Position numbers and translations under genes: made by a program
Shown: positions 8,120 to 17,266 of the stretch, one piece after another
Position numbering within the stretch: position 1 is the stretch's first letter
Layout of the letters: the number at the start of each line of letters is the position of its first letter
DNA from: Anaerobacillus sp.
Lineage (GTDB): Bacteria > Bacillota > Bacilli > Bacillales_H > Anaerobacillaceae
Length of the DNA stretch: 23,331 nucleotides
Direction: 5' to 3'
Assembly: GCA_007120055.1 (NCBI GenBank)
Contig: SKOL01000472.1
Location: 1-23,331 of the forward strand
The notes under the pieces: generated by a model
Told to the model about the DNA's origin: nothing
The model's database searches: none
Seen by the model: only the letters and a program-made list of their open reading frames with translations

Positions 8120-9097
8120 TTAAAAGTTAATCACTTTCTTTGCTGTTTCAACAATTTCTTTATAACCAGGAAGCCATACATCCTCAGCAGAAGCAAACGG
8201 GAATACTGTATCAGGTGCAGTTACACGTAATACCGGTGCTTCAAGACTTAAAATCGCACGGTCGTTAATTTCTGCAACAACATTCGCTGCAATCCCAGCT
8301 TGCTTTTGTGCTTCTTGAACGACAATTACGCGGTTTGTTTTTTCTACTGAAGTGATAATCGCATCGATATCTAACGGACTAATTGTACGAAGATCGATCA
8401 CCTCTGCTTCAACCCCTTCTTTAGCTAGTTCTTCTGCTGCTTTAAGAGAAGAGTGAACCATTGCTCCATAGGTAATAATCGAAATATCTTTACCTTCTCG
8501 CTTAACGTCTGCTTTGCCTAACTCAATAGTATATTCTTCTTCTGGAACCTCTCCGCGGAAAGAGCGGTAAAGTTTCATATGCTCTAGGAATACCACCGGA
8601 TCATTATCACGAATAGCCGAAATTAATAAACCTTTTGCGTCATAAGGAGTTGCAGGGATTACGACTTTTACCCCTGGTGTTTGCGCCATTAAACCTTCTA
8701 AGCTATCGGCATGCAATTCAGGAGTTTTTACACCGCCACCAAACGGAGACCGGATTGTCACTGGTGAATGATACACCCCACCTGACCGATAACGCATCCT
8801 CGCCATTTGTGCCGCTATTGAATCGAACACCTCAAATACGAAACCGAAAAACTGAATTTCCATAATCGGACGAAAACCTGTTAAACCTAATCCGATAGCT
8901 AAACCACCAATCCCCGATTCAGCTAACGGAGTATCAAACACACGCTCTTCGCCAAATTCATCTTGTAGGCCTTCTGTGGCACGGAATACCCCTCCATTTT
9001 TACCTACATCTTCCCCAAATAAGAGTATACTTTCATCTTTCTTCATTTCTACTCTCATGGCATCAGTTATCGCTTGAATCATTGTCATTTGTGCCAT
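8120..9097 (-). CDS. pdhB: Pyruvate dehydrogenase E1 component, beta subunit
   Basis: With PdhA it forms the thiamine-diphosphate E1 that decarboxylates pyruvate and acetylates the lipoyl group of E2. The 325-aa protein runs [10 protein letters not shown] through the transketolase-like pyrimidine-binding domain ([25 protein letters not shown]) to the C-terminal transketolase domain (about 195-320). Length and start match B. subtilis PdhB. Its ATG is 3 nt after the pdhA stop. The binding site AAAGGAG is somewhat far (12 nt), consistent with translational coupling to pdhA. Confidence 0.96.
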   Translation of the reverse strand: MAQMTMIQAITDAMRVEMKKDESILLFGEDVGKNGGVFRATEGLQDEFGEERVFDTPLAESGIGGLAIGLGLTGFRPIMEIQFFGFVFEVFDSIAAQMARMRYRSGGVYHSPVTIRSPFGGGVKTPELHADSLEGLMAQTPGVKVVIPATPYDAKGLLISAIRDNDPVVFLEHMKLYRSFRGEVPEEEYTIELGKADVKREGKDISIITYGAMVHSSLKAAEELAKEGVEAEVIDLRTISPLDIDAIITSVEKTNRVIVVQEAQKQAGIAANVVAEINDRAILSLEAPVLRVTAPDTVFPFASAEDVWLPGYKEIVETAKKVINF

Positions 9098-9100
9098 AGC

Positions 9101-10198
<1,098 letters not shown>

Positions 10199-10375
10199 CT
10201 ATCCTTTCTTATCCAAAAAATTCAAACCTCGCTAATTAACTCTAGTTTAGGTTGCCCATAAATTTATTCATTACAACTTTAATCAATCAAAAATTATTTT
10301 TCACAAATCTACAATTGATCAATCTGTATTAATGATTTTTTTAAAAGACTGGTACAACTCGACTATTTGAGAATA

Positions 10376-10405
10376 ATTTTACATCATAGTAAATTTATTT
10401 GTCAA
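10376..10405 (-). promoter_or_regulatory. Proximal pdhA promoter
   Basis: On the minus strand TTGACA (10400-10405) and TAAAAT (10376-10381) are 18 nt apart. It predicts a leader of about 180 nt before pdhA. The stretch from 10199 to 10375 holds no gene; it is AT-rich leader. Confidence 0.6.
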
Positions 10406-10478
10406 CGGATAAATCCTTGCACATAAGGTTATTATGAGTTTTTTGCCCCCTAGAAACTAAATAACCACCTATAAAACT

Positions 10479-10508
10479 GTTATAGTTATTAATCGTCAAC
10501 TGTTTCAA
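10479..10508 (-). promoter_or_regulatory. Possible distal pdhA promoter with overlapping dyad
   Basis: On the minus strand TTGAAA (10503-10508) and TATAAC (10479-10484) are 18 nt apart, each 5/6 to consensus. A 6-bp inverted repeat CTATAA-N5-TTATAG (10469-10485) covers the -10 and could be an operator. Function is inferred. Confidence 0.4.
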
Positions 10509-10585
10509 CAAAACCCTCAAACTACTTACAAAACAACATTCCCACAGTGTTAATACACATTACCCCTGTTATATTTTTTAAAACT

Positions 10586-10625
10586 AAAAAAATAGGCATC
10601 AAAACAAAAAATTGTTTCAATACCT
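10586..10625 (-). terminator. Intrinsic terminator of ykyA
   Basis: On the minus strand AGGTATTGAAACAA (10612-10625) pairs with TTGTTTTGATGCCT (10594-10607) over 14 bp including three G-U pairs, loop TTTT, followed by ATTTTTTT. It isolates ykyA from the pdh operon. Confidence 0.75.
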
Positions 10626-10654
10626 AATTTGAGCCATCTATTATTTTGTAACCC

Positions 10655-11308
10655 TTAATTGTAACTTACGTTGAGATCTCCAAGTTTATAAAAATCACGT
10701 TTAATGTCATTGTACTTCAATGTATATTCATTAAACTTCTCTTTCAGATCATTTACTTGCATATAAGAAGCATTTACTTCATCATGCATCATTTCAAGTT
10801 CCTCGATCGTAAGGTCTTCACTTTTAACTAATGAATAAAGCTCTAAATCCAAATCTATCGATGCCTTATATACATTATATAGTTCATTATAGGTTTCAAA
10901 CCTATTTTCCATTGTAGAAATTAACTCGTTTGCAAGTGTCAACAACTCTTCATCCTCAATTGTTTCAACAATCGGATTTATATGTAAAAACTCATCGTAA
11001 GCTTCTTGTATACTCTCTTTTTCCTTTTCAATCATTTCTTTCCTCGACAAAGCTAGCTCTTCAACTTCAGTAACTAAATTATTAATTTCATCTAGTTCAG
11101 AAAGTTTTAAAATTTCATCATATAATTCATACTCTTCATTCTCAGCTTTTGACAATGGTGCTTGCTGTGCTTCAAAACCCGCTTCTAAGCTAACTGCTTT
11201 TTCTAGATGATTATAAATTTCTTCAGCCGGATTTACTGTAGTACAAGCAGAAAGACCAAGCAAAAATACTATAATCATTACATAGTAAATATTTTTTCGT
11301 TTGAACAT
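10655..11308 (-). CDS. ykyA: YkyA-family lipoprotein
   Basis: A 217-aa lipoprotein: signal peptide with lipobox LSAC (Cys22), then an almost entirely helical, Glu-rich chain with many heptad-like leucines, predicted coiled coil (about 35-205). This composition and its place next to pdhA match YkyA, described as a putative cell-wall-binding lipoprotein; its molecular role is not known. GGGG lies 8 nt before the ATG. It is divergent from defB (258 bp between starts) and has its own terminator at 10586-10625, so it is probably monocistronic. Confidence 0.8.
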   Translation of the reverse strand: MFKRKNIYYVMIIVFLLGLSACTTVNPAEEIYNHLEKAVSLEAGFEAQQAPLSKAENEEYELYDEILKLSELDEINNLVTEVEELALSRKEMIEKEKESIQEAYDEFLHINPIVETIEDEELLTLANELISTMENRFETYNELYNVYKASIDLDLELYSLVKSEDLTIEELEMMHDEVNASYMQVNDLKEKFNEYTLKYNDIKRDFYKLGDLNVSYN

Positions 11309-11566
11309 CGATATTTCCCCTTTACATACATATTTTCCAATAATGGCATGTTCAGTAAAACACTATCCTATAAATGGATTTTTGACAACAAAAAATAATT
11401 TTACCTAATATATATTACTTTACCATATTTTTAGTACAAGTTACGTGACAATTTTTTTTTAATGTTTAGGCTCGTTTCTTTCTTTTTTATTTTCTATAGT
11501 ATAGTATTACTATTAGATTAAGCAATCTTACATACATAAACATAAAACAGGCAGGAGATGAAAAAA

Positions 11567-12118
11567 ATGATTACAATGAAAGATATTATAAAAGAGGAGC
11601 ACCCAACACTAAGAAAAGTAGCTGAGGAAGTAAAACTCCCTGCATCTAAAGAAGATATTGAAATTCTTAAGCAAATGATGGAGTTTTTACACAACAGTCA
11701 AAATCCAGAAATTGCCGCCAAATATAATTTACGAGCTGGTGTCGGTTTAGCAGCACCACAAATAAATGTTAGTAAACGAATGATTGCCGTTCTTGTAACT
11801 GACCAAAACGAAAATTTATACGAACATGCTTTATTTAATCCAAAAATCATCAGTCAATCTATAGAAATGACACAATTAGAAAATGGCGAAGGATGTTTAT
11901 CAGTTGATAGAGATGTACCAGGTCCGGTCCCAAGACATGCAAGAATAACCGTACAAGGAACTAATCTTGAAGGCGAAACCATTTCTATACGTTTACGCGG
12001 ACTGCCAGCTATTGTGTTTCAACATGAAATTGATCATTTAAACGGGATTATGTTTTACGACCGCATTGAGGAAAGTAATGACCCTCAAAAAAAACCAATC
12101 CCACAAGCATTCAAATAA
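11567..12118 (+). CDS. defB: Peptide deformylase
   Basis: Removes the formyl group from the N-terminal methionine of new proteins. The 183-aa chain has the three metal motifs in order: GVGLAAPQI (motif 1), EGCLSV with the metal Cys110, and HEIDHLNG with His153, Glu154 and His157. The 12-residue insertion NSQNPEIAAKYN before motif 1 and the MITM start fit the DefB (YkrB) type of Bacillus. ATG 11558 abuts the binding site AGGAG; ATG 11567 is 8 nt from it and is chosen. An R1 palindrome follows as a probable terminator. Confidence 0.95.
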   Translation: MITMKDIIKEEHPTLRKVAEEVKLPASKEDIEILKQMMEFLHNSQNPEIAAKYNLRAGVGLAAPQINVSKRMIAVLVTDQNENLYEHALFNPKIISQSIEMTQLENGEGCLSVDRDVPGPVPRHARITVQGTNLEGETISIRLRGLPAIVFQHEIDHLNGIMFYDRIEESNDPQKKPIPQAFK

Positions 12119-12144
12119 ATTTGTTTAAAAGCTTAACTTCCCCA

Positions 12145-12253
12145 GAGGGTGTCCTATAATAAAGTGTGCGATTAACATTAAATATAGACAAATTATACTT
12201 ACTGCATGTCTTATTTAGTGAAAATTGTTAGTCAACACTTTTAGGATCCCCTC
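12145..12253. repeat. R1 palindrome, long form (copy 2)
   Basis: Imperfect outer arms GAGGGTGTCCTATA...AAGTGT and ACACTTTTAGGATCCCCTC enclose an inner TAAATATAGACA...GTCTTATTTA pair, as in the copies at 18165 and 19934. It starts 27 nt after the defB stop and likely ends defB transcription. It is the most diverged of the four copies. Confidence 0.6.
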
Positions 12254-12366
12254 TTCTTTACGCTTTTTTTCGCATTTAAACGTCTTAATTTTCCACTCAT
12301 TACTTTACATTTTAAACGCATACTAACACCAAAGAAGAATTTAAAGAGAAATGGAGGGTGTGTTGT

Positions 12367-12444
12367 ATGCTAAAAAAATGGCGTGAAAAATTACTTAAAC
12401 GGTGCCGCGACCTACTTCCTAAAAATCGTCTATTAGAAACATAA
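12367..12444 (+). CDS. 25-aa cationic amphipathic peptide gene
   Basis: A tiny open frame, ATG 12367 to TAA 12442-12444. The peptide begins MLKKWREKLLKRC and ends LLET; it has nine Lys/Arg against three Glu/Asp (net about +6), one Trp, one Cys, and hydrophobic residues at 2, 5, 9, 10, 13, 16 and 17, which would line one face of a helix. A very strong ribosome binding site, GGAGGGTG, sits 6 nt before the ATG, and a 10-bp hairpin with a T-tail follows 9 nt after the stop, so it has the parts of a complete gene. An upstream CATACTA (12319-12325) resembles a forespore sigma-G -10, but no good -35 is seen. I do not recognise the peptide. The call rests on signals, not homology. Confidence 0.5.
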   Translation: MLKKWREKLLKRCRDLLPKNRLLET

Positions 12445-12453
12445 CTCAATTTT

Positions 12454-12496
12454 ATGGATTTTGGATCTATTTTTCAAAATCCATTTCCTTTTTTAT
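12454..12496 (+). terminator. Intrinsic terminator after the 25-codon gene
   Basis: ATGGATTTTG (12454-12463) and CAAAATCCAT (12475-12484) form a perfect 10-bp stem with an 11-nt loop, followed by TTCCTTTTTTAT. It separates the tiny gene from rpoY. The rest of the 12119-12659 gap holds the R1 copy and AT-rich DNA. Confidence 0.75.
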
Positions 12497-12596
12497 CCCC
12501 TAAATTTGTTATCTAAAGAAAAATAATGTATGATGCTAAATAGCATTGTTTTCTCATAATGAAGAAATTTGTCGAATGAATTACAAAATAAAAACA

Positions 12597-12624
12597 TGAA
12601 AATAAAACCAATTTCATTTATAAT
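12597..12624 (+). promoter_or_regulatory. Probable rpoY-rnjA promoter
   Basis: A perfect TATAAT (12619-12624) lies 36 nt before the rpoY ATG, with a weak -35 (TGAAAA, 12597-12602, spacer 16). Confidence 0.45.
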
Positions 12625-12659
12625 GTTGAAAGATAAAAGATTTAAGGAGAGGTTTAAAA

Positions 12660-12869
12660 ATGGTATACAAAGTTTTATTTCAAGAGTTAATCTCGGAAGC
12701 GCCTGTGCGGGAAAATACAAAATCAATATATATTGAAGCAAATTCAGAGATGGATGTTCGAGAAAAATTAGCTTCTAAAAGTTATAATATTGAGTTTGTC
12801 CTTCCTGTTGATGGTGTTTATTTAGAGTATGAGAAGCAAAATGAAAATTTCAAATTGGAGAATATATAA
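12660..12869 (+). CDS. rpoY: RNA polymerase epsilon subunit (YkzG/DUF1447)
   Basis: A 69-aa protein of the YkzG family (DUF1447), the small epsilon subunit found on RNA polymerase of Bacilli, where it binds near the DNA exit side. MVYKVLFQE and the pattern NTKSIYIEA...REKLASKSYNIEFV are typical, and its place directly before rnjA is conserved in Bacillus. AAGGAGAGG precedes the ATG by 7 nt. Only 3 nt separate it from rnjA, so the two are surely co-transcribed, linking a polymerase subunit with a major RNase. Confidence 0.9.
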   Translation: MVYKVLFQELISEAPVRENTKSIYIEANSEMDVREKLASKSYNIEFVLPVDGVYLEYEKQNENFKLENI

Positions 12870-12872
12870 GTT

Positions 12873-14540
12873 ATGAAGCAAGTAAAAAACAATCAAACAG
12901 CTGTTATGGCCCTCGGTGGTCTAGGTGAAATTGGAAAAAATACGTATGCAGTCCAATTTCAAGACGAAATCATTTTAATTGATGCCGGAATCAAATTCCC
13001 TGAGGATGAACTTCTCGGAATTGATTACGTCATTCCTGATTACACATATTTAGTCAAAAACGAAGACAAGATTAAAGGGTTATTTATTACTCACGGTCAC
13101 GAAGACCATATTGGAGGTATCCCTTACCTTTTAAGAGAAATAAACATCCCGATTTATGGCGGAAAGTTAGCTCTCGGTTTACTAAAAGGTAAATTGGAAG
13201 AACACGGTTTATTAAGAAAAACAAAAATGATTGAAATTCGCGAAGATGAGGTTATTAAATTTCAAAAAACTTCGGTTAGTTTCTTTCGAACAACCCACAG
13301 TATTCCTGATTCCTATGGAATTGTAGTAAAAACACCACCAGGAAACATCGTACATACTGGTGATTTTAAATTTGATTTCACACCAGTTGGAGAACCTGCA
13401 AATTTAACGAAAATGGCACAAATCGGACAAGAAGGAGTGTTATGCCTTCTTTCTGATAGTACTAATAGTGAAGTTCCTGGATTTACAATGTCTGAACGAA
13501 AAGTAGGAGAGAGCATTGATTCTATTTTTGACAAAGTTGATGGACGAGTTATATTTGCTACTTTCGCATCAAATATTCATCGTCTTCAACAAGTAGTGGA
13601 ATCAGCTGTTGCTCACGATCGTAAAGTTGCTGTTTTTGGCAGAAGTATGGAAAATGCAATTACAATAGGGCAAGAACTAGGGTATATAAAAGCACCAAAA
13701 GGTACTTTTATTGACCACAATCAAATAAATAAACTGCCTAGTAATGAAGTAACCATTTTATGTACAGGCAGTCAAGGCGAGCCAATGGCTGCTTTATCAC
13801 GCATTGCCTTTGGTACGCATCGACAAATTCAAATTATCCCTGGTGATACTGTAGTTTTCTCTTCTTCACCTATCCCAGGAAATACTCTTAGTGTAAGTAA
13901 AACAATTAATCAATTGTACCGAGCTGGCGCAGAAGTTATTCACGGATCTTTAAGCGATATTCACACTTCAGGCCATGGTGGACAAGAAGAGCAAAAATTG
14001 ATGTTACGTCTAATAAAACCAAAATATTTCATGCCAATTCACGGTGAATACCGTATGTTAAAAATGCATGTAAAGCTTGCAGTCGACTGTGATGTTCCAG
14101 AGGAAAATTGCTTTGTAATGGATAACGGTGAAGTATTAGGACTAAACAATGATGAAGCCGCTGTTGTAGGAAAGATCCCTTCAGGATCAGTTTACGTTGA
14201 TGGAAATGGTATTGGTGATATCGGTAATATCGTCCTAAGAGATCGAAGAATATTGTCTGAAGAAGGCCTCGTTGTTGTAGTTGTTAGCCTTAACATGAAA
14301 GAATTTAAAGTAACCGCAGGTCCTGACATTATTTCAAGAGGGTTTGTATACATGCGTGAATCTGGCGACTTAATTAATGATGCTCAAGCACTATTAGCAA
14401 AACATTTAGACTCGATTATGGAAAGAAAAACGACACAATGGTCAGAAATTAAGAACGAAATTACTGACGTTTTAGGACCATTCTTATATGAGAAAACAAA
14501 AAGAAAGCCAATGATTTTACCAATTATTATGGAAGTTTAA
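12873..14540 (+). CDS. rnjA: Ribonuclease J1
   Basis: A metallo-beta-lactamase/beta-CASP ribonuclease with 5'-3' exo- and endonuclease activity that governs mRNA turnover and rRNA maturation. At 555 aa it has the same length as B. subtilis RNase J1 and is highly similar along the chain. The zinc motif HGHEDH is at 74-79; further motifs include [11 protein letters not shown], the beta-CASP HIHRLQQV-type segment ([10 protein letters not shown]), TGSQGEP, and the late histidines in SGHGGQEE and MPIHGEYR. The C-terminal domain ends LPIIMEV. The binding site (GGAG, about 14 nt away) is weak, which suggests coupling to rpoY. Confidence 0.97.
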   Translation: MKQVKNNQTAVMALGGLGEIGKNTYAVQFQDEIILIDAGIKFPEDELLGIDYVIPDYTYLVKNEDKIKGLFITHGHEDHIGGIPYLLREINIPIYGGKLALGLLKGKLEEHGLLRKTKMIEIREDEVIKFQKTSVSFFRTTHSIPDSYGIVVKTPPGNIVHTGDFKFDFTPVGEPANLTKMAQIGQEGVLCLLSDSTNSEVPGFTMSERKVGESIDSIFDKVDGRVIFATFASNIHRLQQVVESAVAHDRKVAVFGRSMENAITIGQELGYIKAPKGTFIDHNQINKLPSNEVTILCTGSQGEPMAALSRIAFGTHRQIQIIPGDTVVFSSSPIPGNTLSVSKTINQLYRAGAEVIHGSLSDIHTSGHGGQEEQKLMLRLIKPKYFMPIHGEYRMLKMHVKLAVDCDVPEENCFVMDNGEVLGLNNDEAAVVGKIPSGSVYVDGNGIGDIGNIVLRDRRILSEEGLVVVVVSLNMKEFKVTAGPDIISRGFVYMRESGDLINDAQALLAKHLDSIMERKTTQWSEIKNEITDVLGPFLYEKTKRKPMILPIIMEV

Positions 14541-14559
14541 AATAAGAAAAGCACATGAC

Positions 14560-14587
14560 AAGAGGTTGCCCGTTAGGACAACCTCTT
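14560..14587. terminator. Bidirectional terminator, rnjA / ktrC
   Basis: AAGAGGTTG (14560-14568) and CAACCTCTT (14579-14587) form a perfect 9-bp stem with a 10-nt loop between the converging genes. The T-tails on both sides are broken (CTTAGTCTTT on plus), so termination may be moderate. Confidence 0.65.
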
Positions 14588-14588
14588 C

Positions 14589-15254
14589 TTAGTCTTTATC
14601 AAACAATGCATTTTCTAATTTATTAATATCCATGATGGCTCCAATAACAATTAATATATCTCCTTGTAATATCTTCTCAGTTCCATGTGGAGAAACATTT
14701 ATATCGTCCCCCCGTTTAATGGCCATAATATTAACTCCGTATTTTGCGCGAATATTTAAATCAATTAATGTTTTGTTGCATATTTTTTCCCCGGCAATTA
14801 ACTCTACTATACTATAATCTTTCGAAAGTTCTAAATAATCTAGCACATTTTTAGAAACGATATTGTGAGCAATTCTAATTCCCATATCTCTTTCAGGGTG
14901 TACCACTTTATGAGCTCCAATTTTATTTAATACTTTTTCATGATAATCATTTTGAGCTTTAACGGTAATATGGCTTACTCCAAACTCTTCTAATATTAAA
15001 GTAGTTAAAATACTCGCCTGAATATTATCACCAATAGCAACAATTACATGATCAAAGTTACGAACCCCAAGACTTTTAAGCGCATTTTCATCAGTTCCAT
15101 CCGCAACAACAGCATGTGTAACGATTGTAGAGAAATTGTTGACCTTCTCTTCGTCTGTATCAATGGCCAAAACTTCCATCCCTTGCTCACTTAGTGATTT
15201 ACAAATACTTCCCCCAAATCTACCTAATCCGATAACCGCAAACTGTTTTTTCAT
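14589..15254 (-). CDS. ktrC: Potassium uptake gating subunit KtrC (RCK protein)
   Basis: A 221-aa cytosolic ring protein that gates a Ktr potassium channel subunit. The RCK_N Rossmann part (1 to about 120) shows the nucleotide motif GLGRFG (9-14) and the acidic end of strand 2 (LAIDTDEEK); the RCK_C part (about 135-218) is the likely site for c-di-AMP in the family. Order next to rnjA matches ykqB/ktrC of B. subtilis. No membrane partner (KtrD-type) is in the window, as usual for ktrC. GGAGGA precedes the ATG by about 11 nt; a possible promoter (TATAAT at 15316-15321, weak -35 at 15338-15343) gives a short leader with no room for a riboswitch. Confidence 0.93.
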   Translation of the reverse strand: MKKQFAVIGLGRFGGSICKSLSEQGMEVLAIDTDEEKVNNFSTIVTHAVVADGTDENALKSLGVRNFDHVIVAIGDNIQASILTTLILEEFGVSHITVKAQNDYHEKVLNKIGAHKVVHPERDMGIRIAHNIVSKNVLDYLELSKDYSIVELIAGEKICNKTLIDLNIRAKYGVNIMAIKRGDDINVSPHGTEKILQGDILIVIGAIMDINKLENALFDKD

Positions 15255-15357
15255 AAATGTGCGTATCCTCCATTATCGTAATCCAATAAATTAATCATAA
15301 CACAATATTAAAAATATTATATTAATTTTGTTTGAATTTTCCACCATACCAACTAAC

Positions 15358-15553
15358 AAGAAAAGCGCAAGCGCCTTGGTCAGCGAAGCAGCTTCTTCGA
15401 TTTACTCCTTGTGCTTTGCGACGAGTAACCGCAGGAGCATCGACAAGCGTTGGAGGGCCAGCAACGTTTTGCTTCCTCTTCGATTCCCCCTCATGAATAG
15501 GCAAATCTTGATGGACCGAAACGCTCCAGAAGCTAGGCGCTTGAGCTAGACAG
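15358..15553. repeat. R2 element, full copy (about 195 bp)
   Basis: It begins AAGAAAAGCGCAAGCGCCTTGG and ends near GCTAGGCGCTTGAGCTAGACAG, so AAGCGCCT/AGGCGCTT ends face each other. Fragments of its left end occur at 20055 and 21008. I recognise the general pattern as a dispersed, non-coding repeat seen in Bacillaceae genomes. It occupies the ktrC-ykuV gap; open frames over it are considered spurious. Confidence 0.7.
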
Positions 15554-15581
15554 TTCCCTAAATTATTTATACTTTCATATC

Positions 15582-15635
15582 TTTGAACAAAAAAAGCCCC
15601 TCTATCTATATTTTGTTCAAATAAATAGAGGGGCT
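15582..15635 (-). terminator. ykuV terminator with an alternative overlapping hairpin
   Basis: On the minus strand AGCCCCTCTAT (15625-15635) and ATAGAGGGGCT (15595-15605) form an 11-bp stem followed by seven T. The loop contains TTTGAACAAAA (15611-15621), which is perfectly complementary to TTTTGTTCAAA (15582-15592) just past and overlapping the T-run, so a second, competing hairpin is possible. Confidence 0.8.
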
Positions 15636-15650
15636 CTTTATAATCATTAC

Positions 15651-16097
15651 TTATTCTTTTATTCCTAAAACACGATTCACTCGTTTTGTTAACATCTTCA
15701 TACCGCCGCCACCTGCTTGGAAGTGACGAAGTTGACCTTCACTATCAAAAACATAATATGCCGGAACATATTGATTTTCGAAAGCATCAGTTAGCTTATG
15801 AGCATTATCAATAAAAATCGGTTGTGTAATATCGTGCTCTTTAGCAACTTTCTTAATTTCATCAATATCTAAATCTTTTTCTGATCGTGGCATGTGAACT
15901 GCCACGACATTTAATTGATCTTTATATTGATCTCGAAACTCATTGACATTTGGCATAGCTTCTTTACACAAGTGGCAGCTAATCGACCAAAAATGAAATA
16001 ACGTTGGTTTATTTCCAACTAAATCTTCACGTGTTAGTTCACCATTTAACCATTCAGTAGCTCCTGTTAACTCAGGCATAGGTGTTCTTAGTTTCAC
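15651..16097 (-). CDS. ykuV: Thiol-disulfide oxidoreductase YkuV
   Basis: A cytosolic thioredoxin-like/TlpA-type protein of 148 aa with the active site WSISCHLCKEA (Cys41, Cys44) and cis-Pro in YVPAYYV. No signal peptide is present, as in YkuV. It closely parallels B. subtilis YkuV (start MKLR, C-terminal MKMLTKRVNRVLG). The start is GTG 16097, with GGCGGGG 6 nt upstream. It lies 27 nt after ykuU on the same strand and should be co-transcribed with it; it probably helps reduce thiols or the peroxiredoxin under oxidative stress, which is inferred from the pairing. Confidence 0.95.
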   Translation of the reverse strand: MKLRTPMPELTGATEWLNGELTREDLVGNKPTLFHFWSISCHLCKEAMPNVNEFRDQYKDQLNVVAVHMPRSEKDLDIDEIKKVAKEHDITQPIFIDNAHKLTDAFENQYVPAYYVFDSEGQLRHFQAGGGGMKMLTKRVNRVLGIKE

Positions 16098-16124
16098 AGT
16101 AATCCCCGCCTTTGTAGTTAAAAA

Positions 16125-16670
16125 TTATAATGTCTCTTGACCCGGCTTCCAGTTTGCAGGACAAAGTCCACCTGTTTGAAGAGCTTGAAGTACACGCAAT
16201 GTTTCATCTACGTCACGTCCAATGTTGTTATGGTTAACAACAGAATACATTAACTCTCCCTCCGGGCTTATGATAAATAGACCACGTAAGGCAATACCAG
16301 CATCTTCAATTAATACACCATATTCTCTTGAAACAACATGGTTTGTGTCAGCTGCTAAAGGATATTTCAGTTCACCCAATCCGTTTGAAGTACGGTCTGT
16401 ATTAATCCAAGCTAAGTGGGTATGAATTGTATCAGTAGAAACACCAATTACTTCTGCATCTAAATCTTCAAACTCATCATAACGATCACTTAAAGCCGTA
16501 ATTTCAGTTGGACACACAAAAGTAAAGTCCATTGGGTAGAAGAAAAGAACTGTCCACTTATCATTTTTCATATTCTCTTCTAGACTAACTTTACCAAATT
16601 CTTTATTCGCTAATACGGCATCCATTTCAAATCTCGGGGCTTGCTTTGCTACCATTCTTTTATCACTCAT
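16125..16670 (-). CDS. ykuU: 2-Cys peroxiredoxin YkuU
   Basis: A 181-aa AhpC/TSA-family typical 2-Cys peroxiredoxin that reduces peroxides. The peroxidatic Cys53 lies in FTFVCPTE and the resolving Cys170 in GGLCPANW. The chain ends soon after (ETL) with no YF tail, so it lacks the C-terminal part linked with over-oxidation sensitivity, although a GLGE word is present. The ATG has GGAGG 8 nt upstream. It leads the ykuU-ykuV pair, and its promoter (TTGACT-18-TATAAT) carries a perfect PerR-type box, so induction by peroxide is inferred. Confidence 0.95.
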   Translation of the reverse strand: MSDKRMVAKQAPRFEMDAVLANKEFGKVSLEENMKNDKWTVLFFYPMDFTFVCPTEITALSDRYDEFEDLDAEVIGVSTDTIHTHLAWINTDRTSNGLGELKYPLAADTNHVVSREYGVLIEDAGIALRGLFIISPEGELMYSVVNHNNIGRDVDETLRVLQALQTGGLCPANWKPGQETL

Positions 16671-16715
16671 TTATAAAACCTCCTAAATTATGTACCCTGT
16701 TAAGGGGCTTTTTAT

Positions 16716-16775
16716 TTATAATTATTATAAAAAGAAATATTTTAATTAGTCAACTGTAAATTATAATCATTTTAA
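16716..16775 (-). promoter_or_regulatory. ykuUV promoter with two PerR-type boxes
   Basis: On the minus strand the -35 TTGACT (16748-16753) and -10 TATAAT (16724-16729) are 18 nt apart. TTATAATTATTATAA (16716-16730) matches the published PerR box TTATAATNATTATAA at every fixed position and covers the -10. A second box, TTATAATCATTTTAA (16761-16775), with one mismatch, lies just upstream of the -35. Fur and Zur boxes are related, so the regulator is inferred as PerR from the sequence and from the peroxiredoxin target. Confidence 0.75.
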
Positions 16776-16870
16776 ATTACTAATTTCATCCTTTTATAAC
16801 AGTCTATCGGTATTATACCCTGAATTTACTATATTAAACGAATCATATGCTCTAATTGAATTCAACGATA

Positions 16871-17090
16871 CATACAAAACCTTCATGACAGCTTATCGTC
16901 ACCATCTAAGAAGTAAATGCCGGACATTCTGTCACCATCTAAATATGGAAAAGGCGGATGATTTCCTTCTCTTCGCTGTGACCTTCTAACGAATCTCAGA
17001 GGCTCGTTCTCGAAATCATCCGCCTTTTTTCATGCAAAACCCTCATGACGGATTACCGGCACTATCTAAGATGTATATTGGATATTTTTC
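16871..17090. repeat. R3 composite element, copy 1
   Basis: Left flank CATACAAAACCTTCATGAC...CGTCACCATCTAAG (16871 on), a second partial CACCATCTAAA, then a perfect 17-bp stem AAAAGGCGGATGATTTC (16949-16965) with its complement (17012-17028), enclosing a loop with TTCGCTGT...CTTCTA...CGAAT...AGAGGCTC, then the right flank CATGCAAAACCCTCATGACGG (17031 on) and TTTCCAACTAACC words up to about 17150. It fills most of the 596-bp gap between ykuU and ykuT. The loop recurs in copy 2, the stem does not. Confidence 0.7.
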
Positions 17091-17204
17091 CTTTTCCAAC
17101 TTTGCAACTTTCAGCTTTCCAACTAACCACTAACCAACAAACCTAACCTATACGGTCAGCTTTCTTTCATACAAAGGCTTCACTATGTTAAACTACAAAA
17201 TAGG

Positions 17205-17233
17205 TTTAGTACATTTTTTAAAGAGGGTATACT
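17205..17233 (+). promoter_or_regulatory. Probable ykuT promoter
   Basis: TATACT (17228-17233) with a weak -35 TTTAGT (17205-17210), spacer 17, 33 nt before the ATG. Confidence 0.45.
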
Positions 17234-17266
17234 AAGCGACAGATTATTAATAAGGGAGCTGTTGTT

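Noticed and set aside
12493..12741. Minus-strand frame of 82 codons overlapping rpoY.
   Set aside because: It is a shadow of rpoY and its promoter, rich in hydrophobic codons from AT-rich DNA, without a binding site.
15255..15357. Search for a c-di-AMP riboswitch before ktrC.
   Set aside because: The likely leader is too short and shows no structured, conserved core; the rest of the gap is the R2 repeat and the ykuV terminator.
15322..15549. Open frames on both strands over the R2 repeat (about 60-73 codons).
   Set aside because: They lie within a dispersed non-coding repeat, have no ribosome binding site, and their translations look like the kind of spurious product such repeats give.
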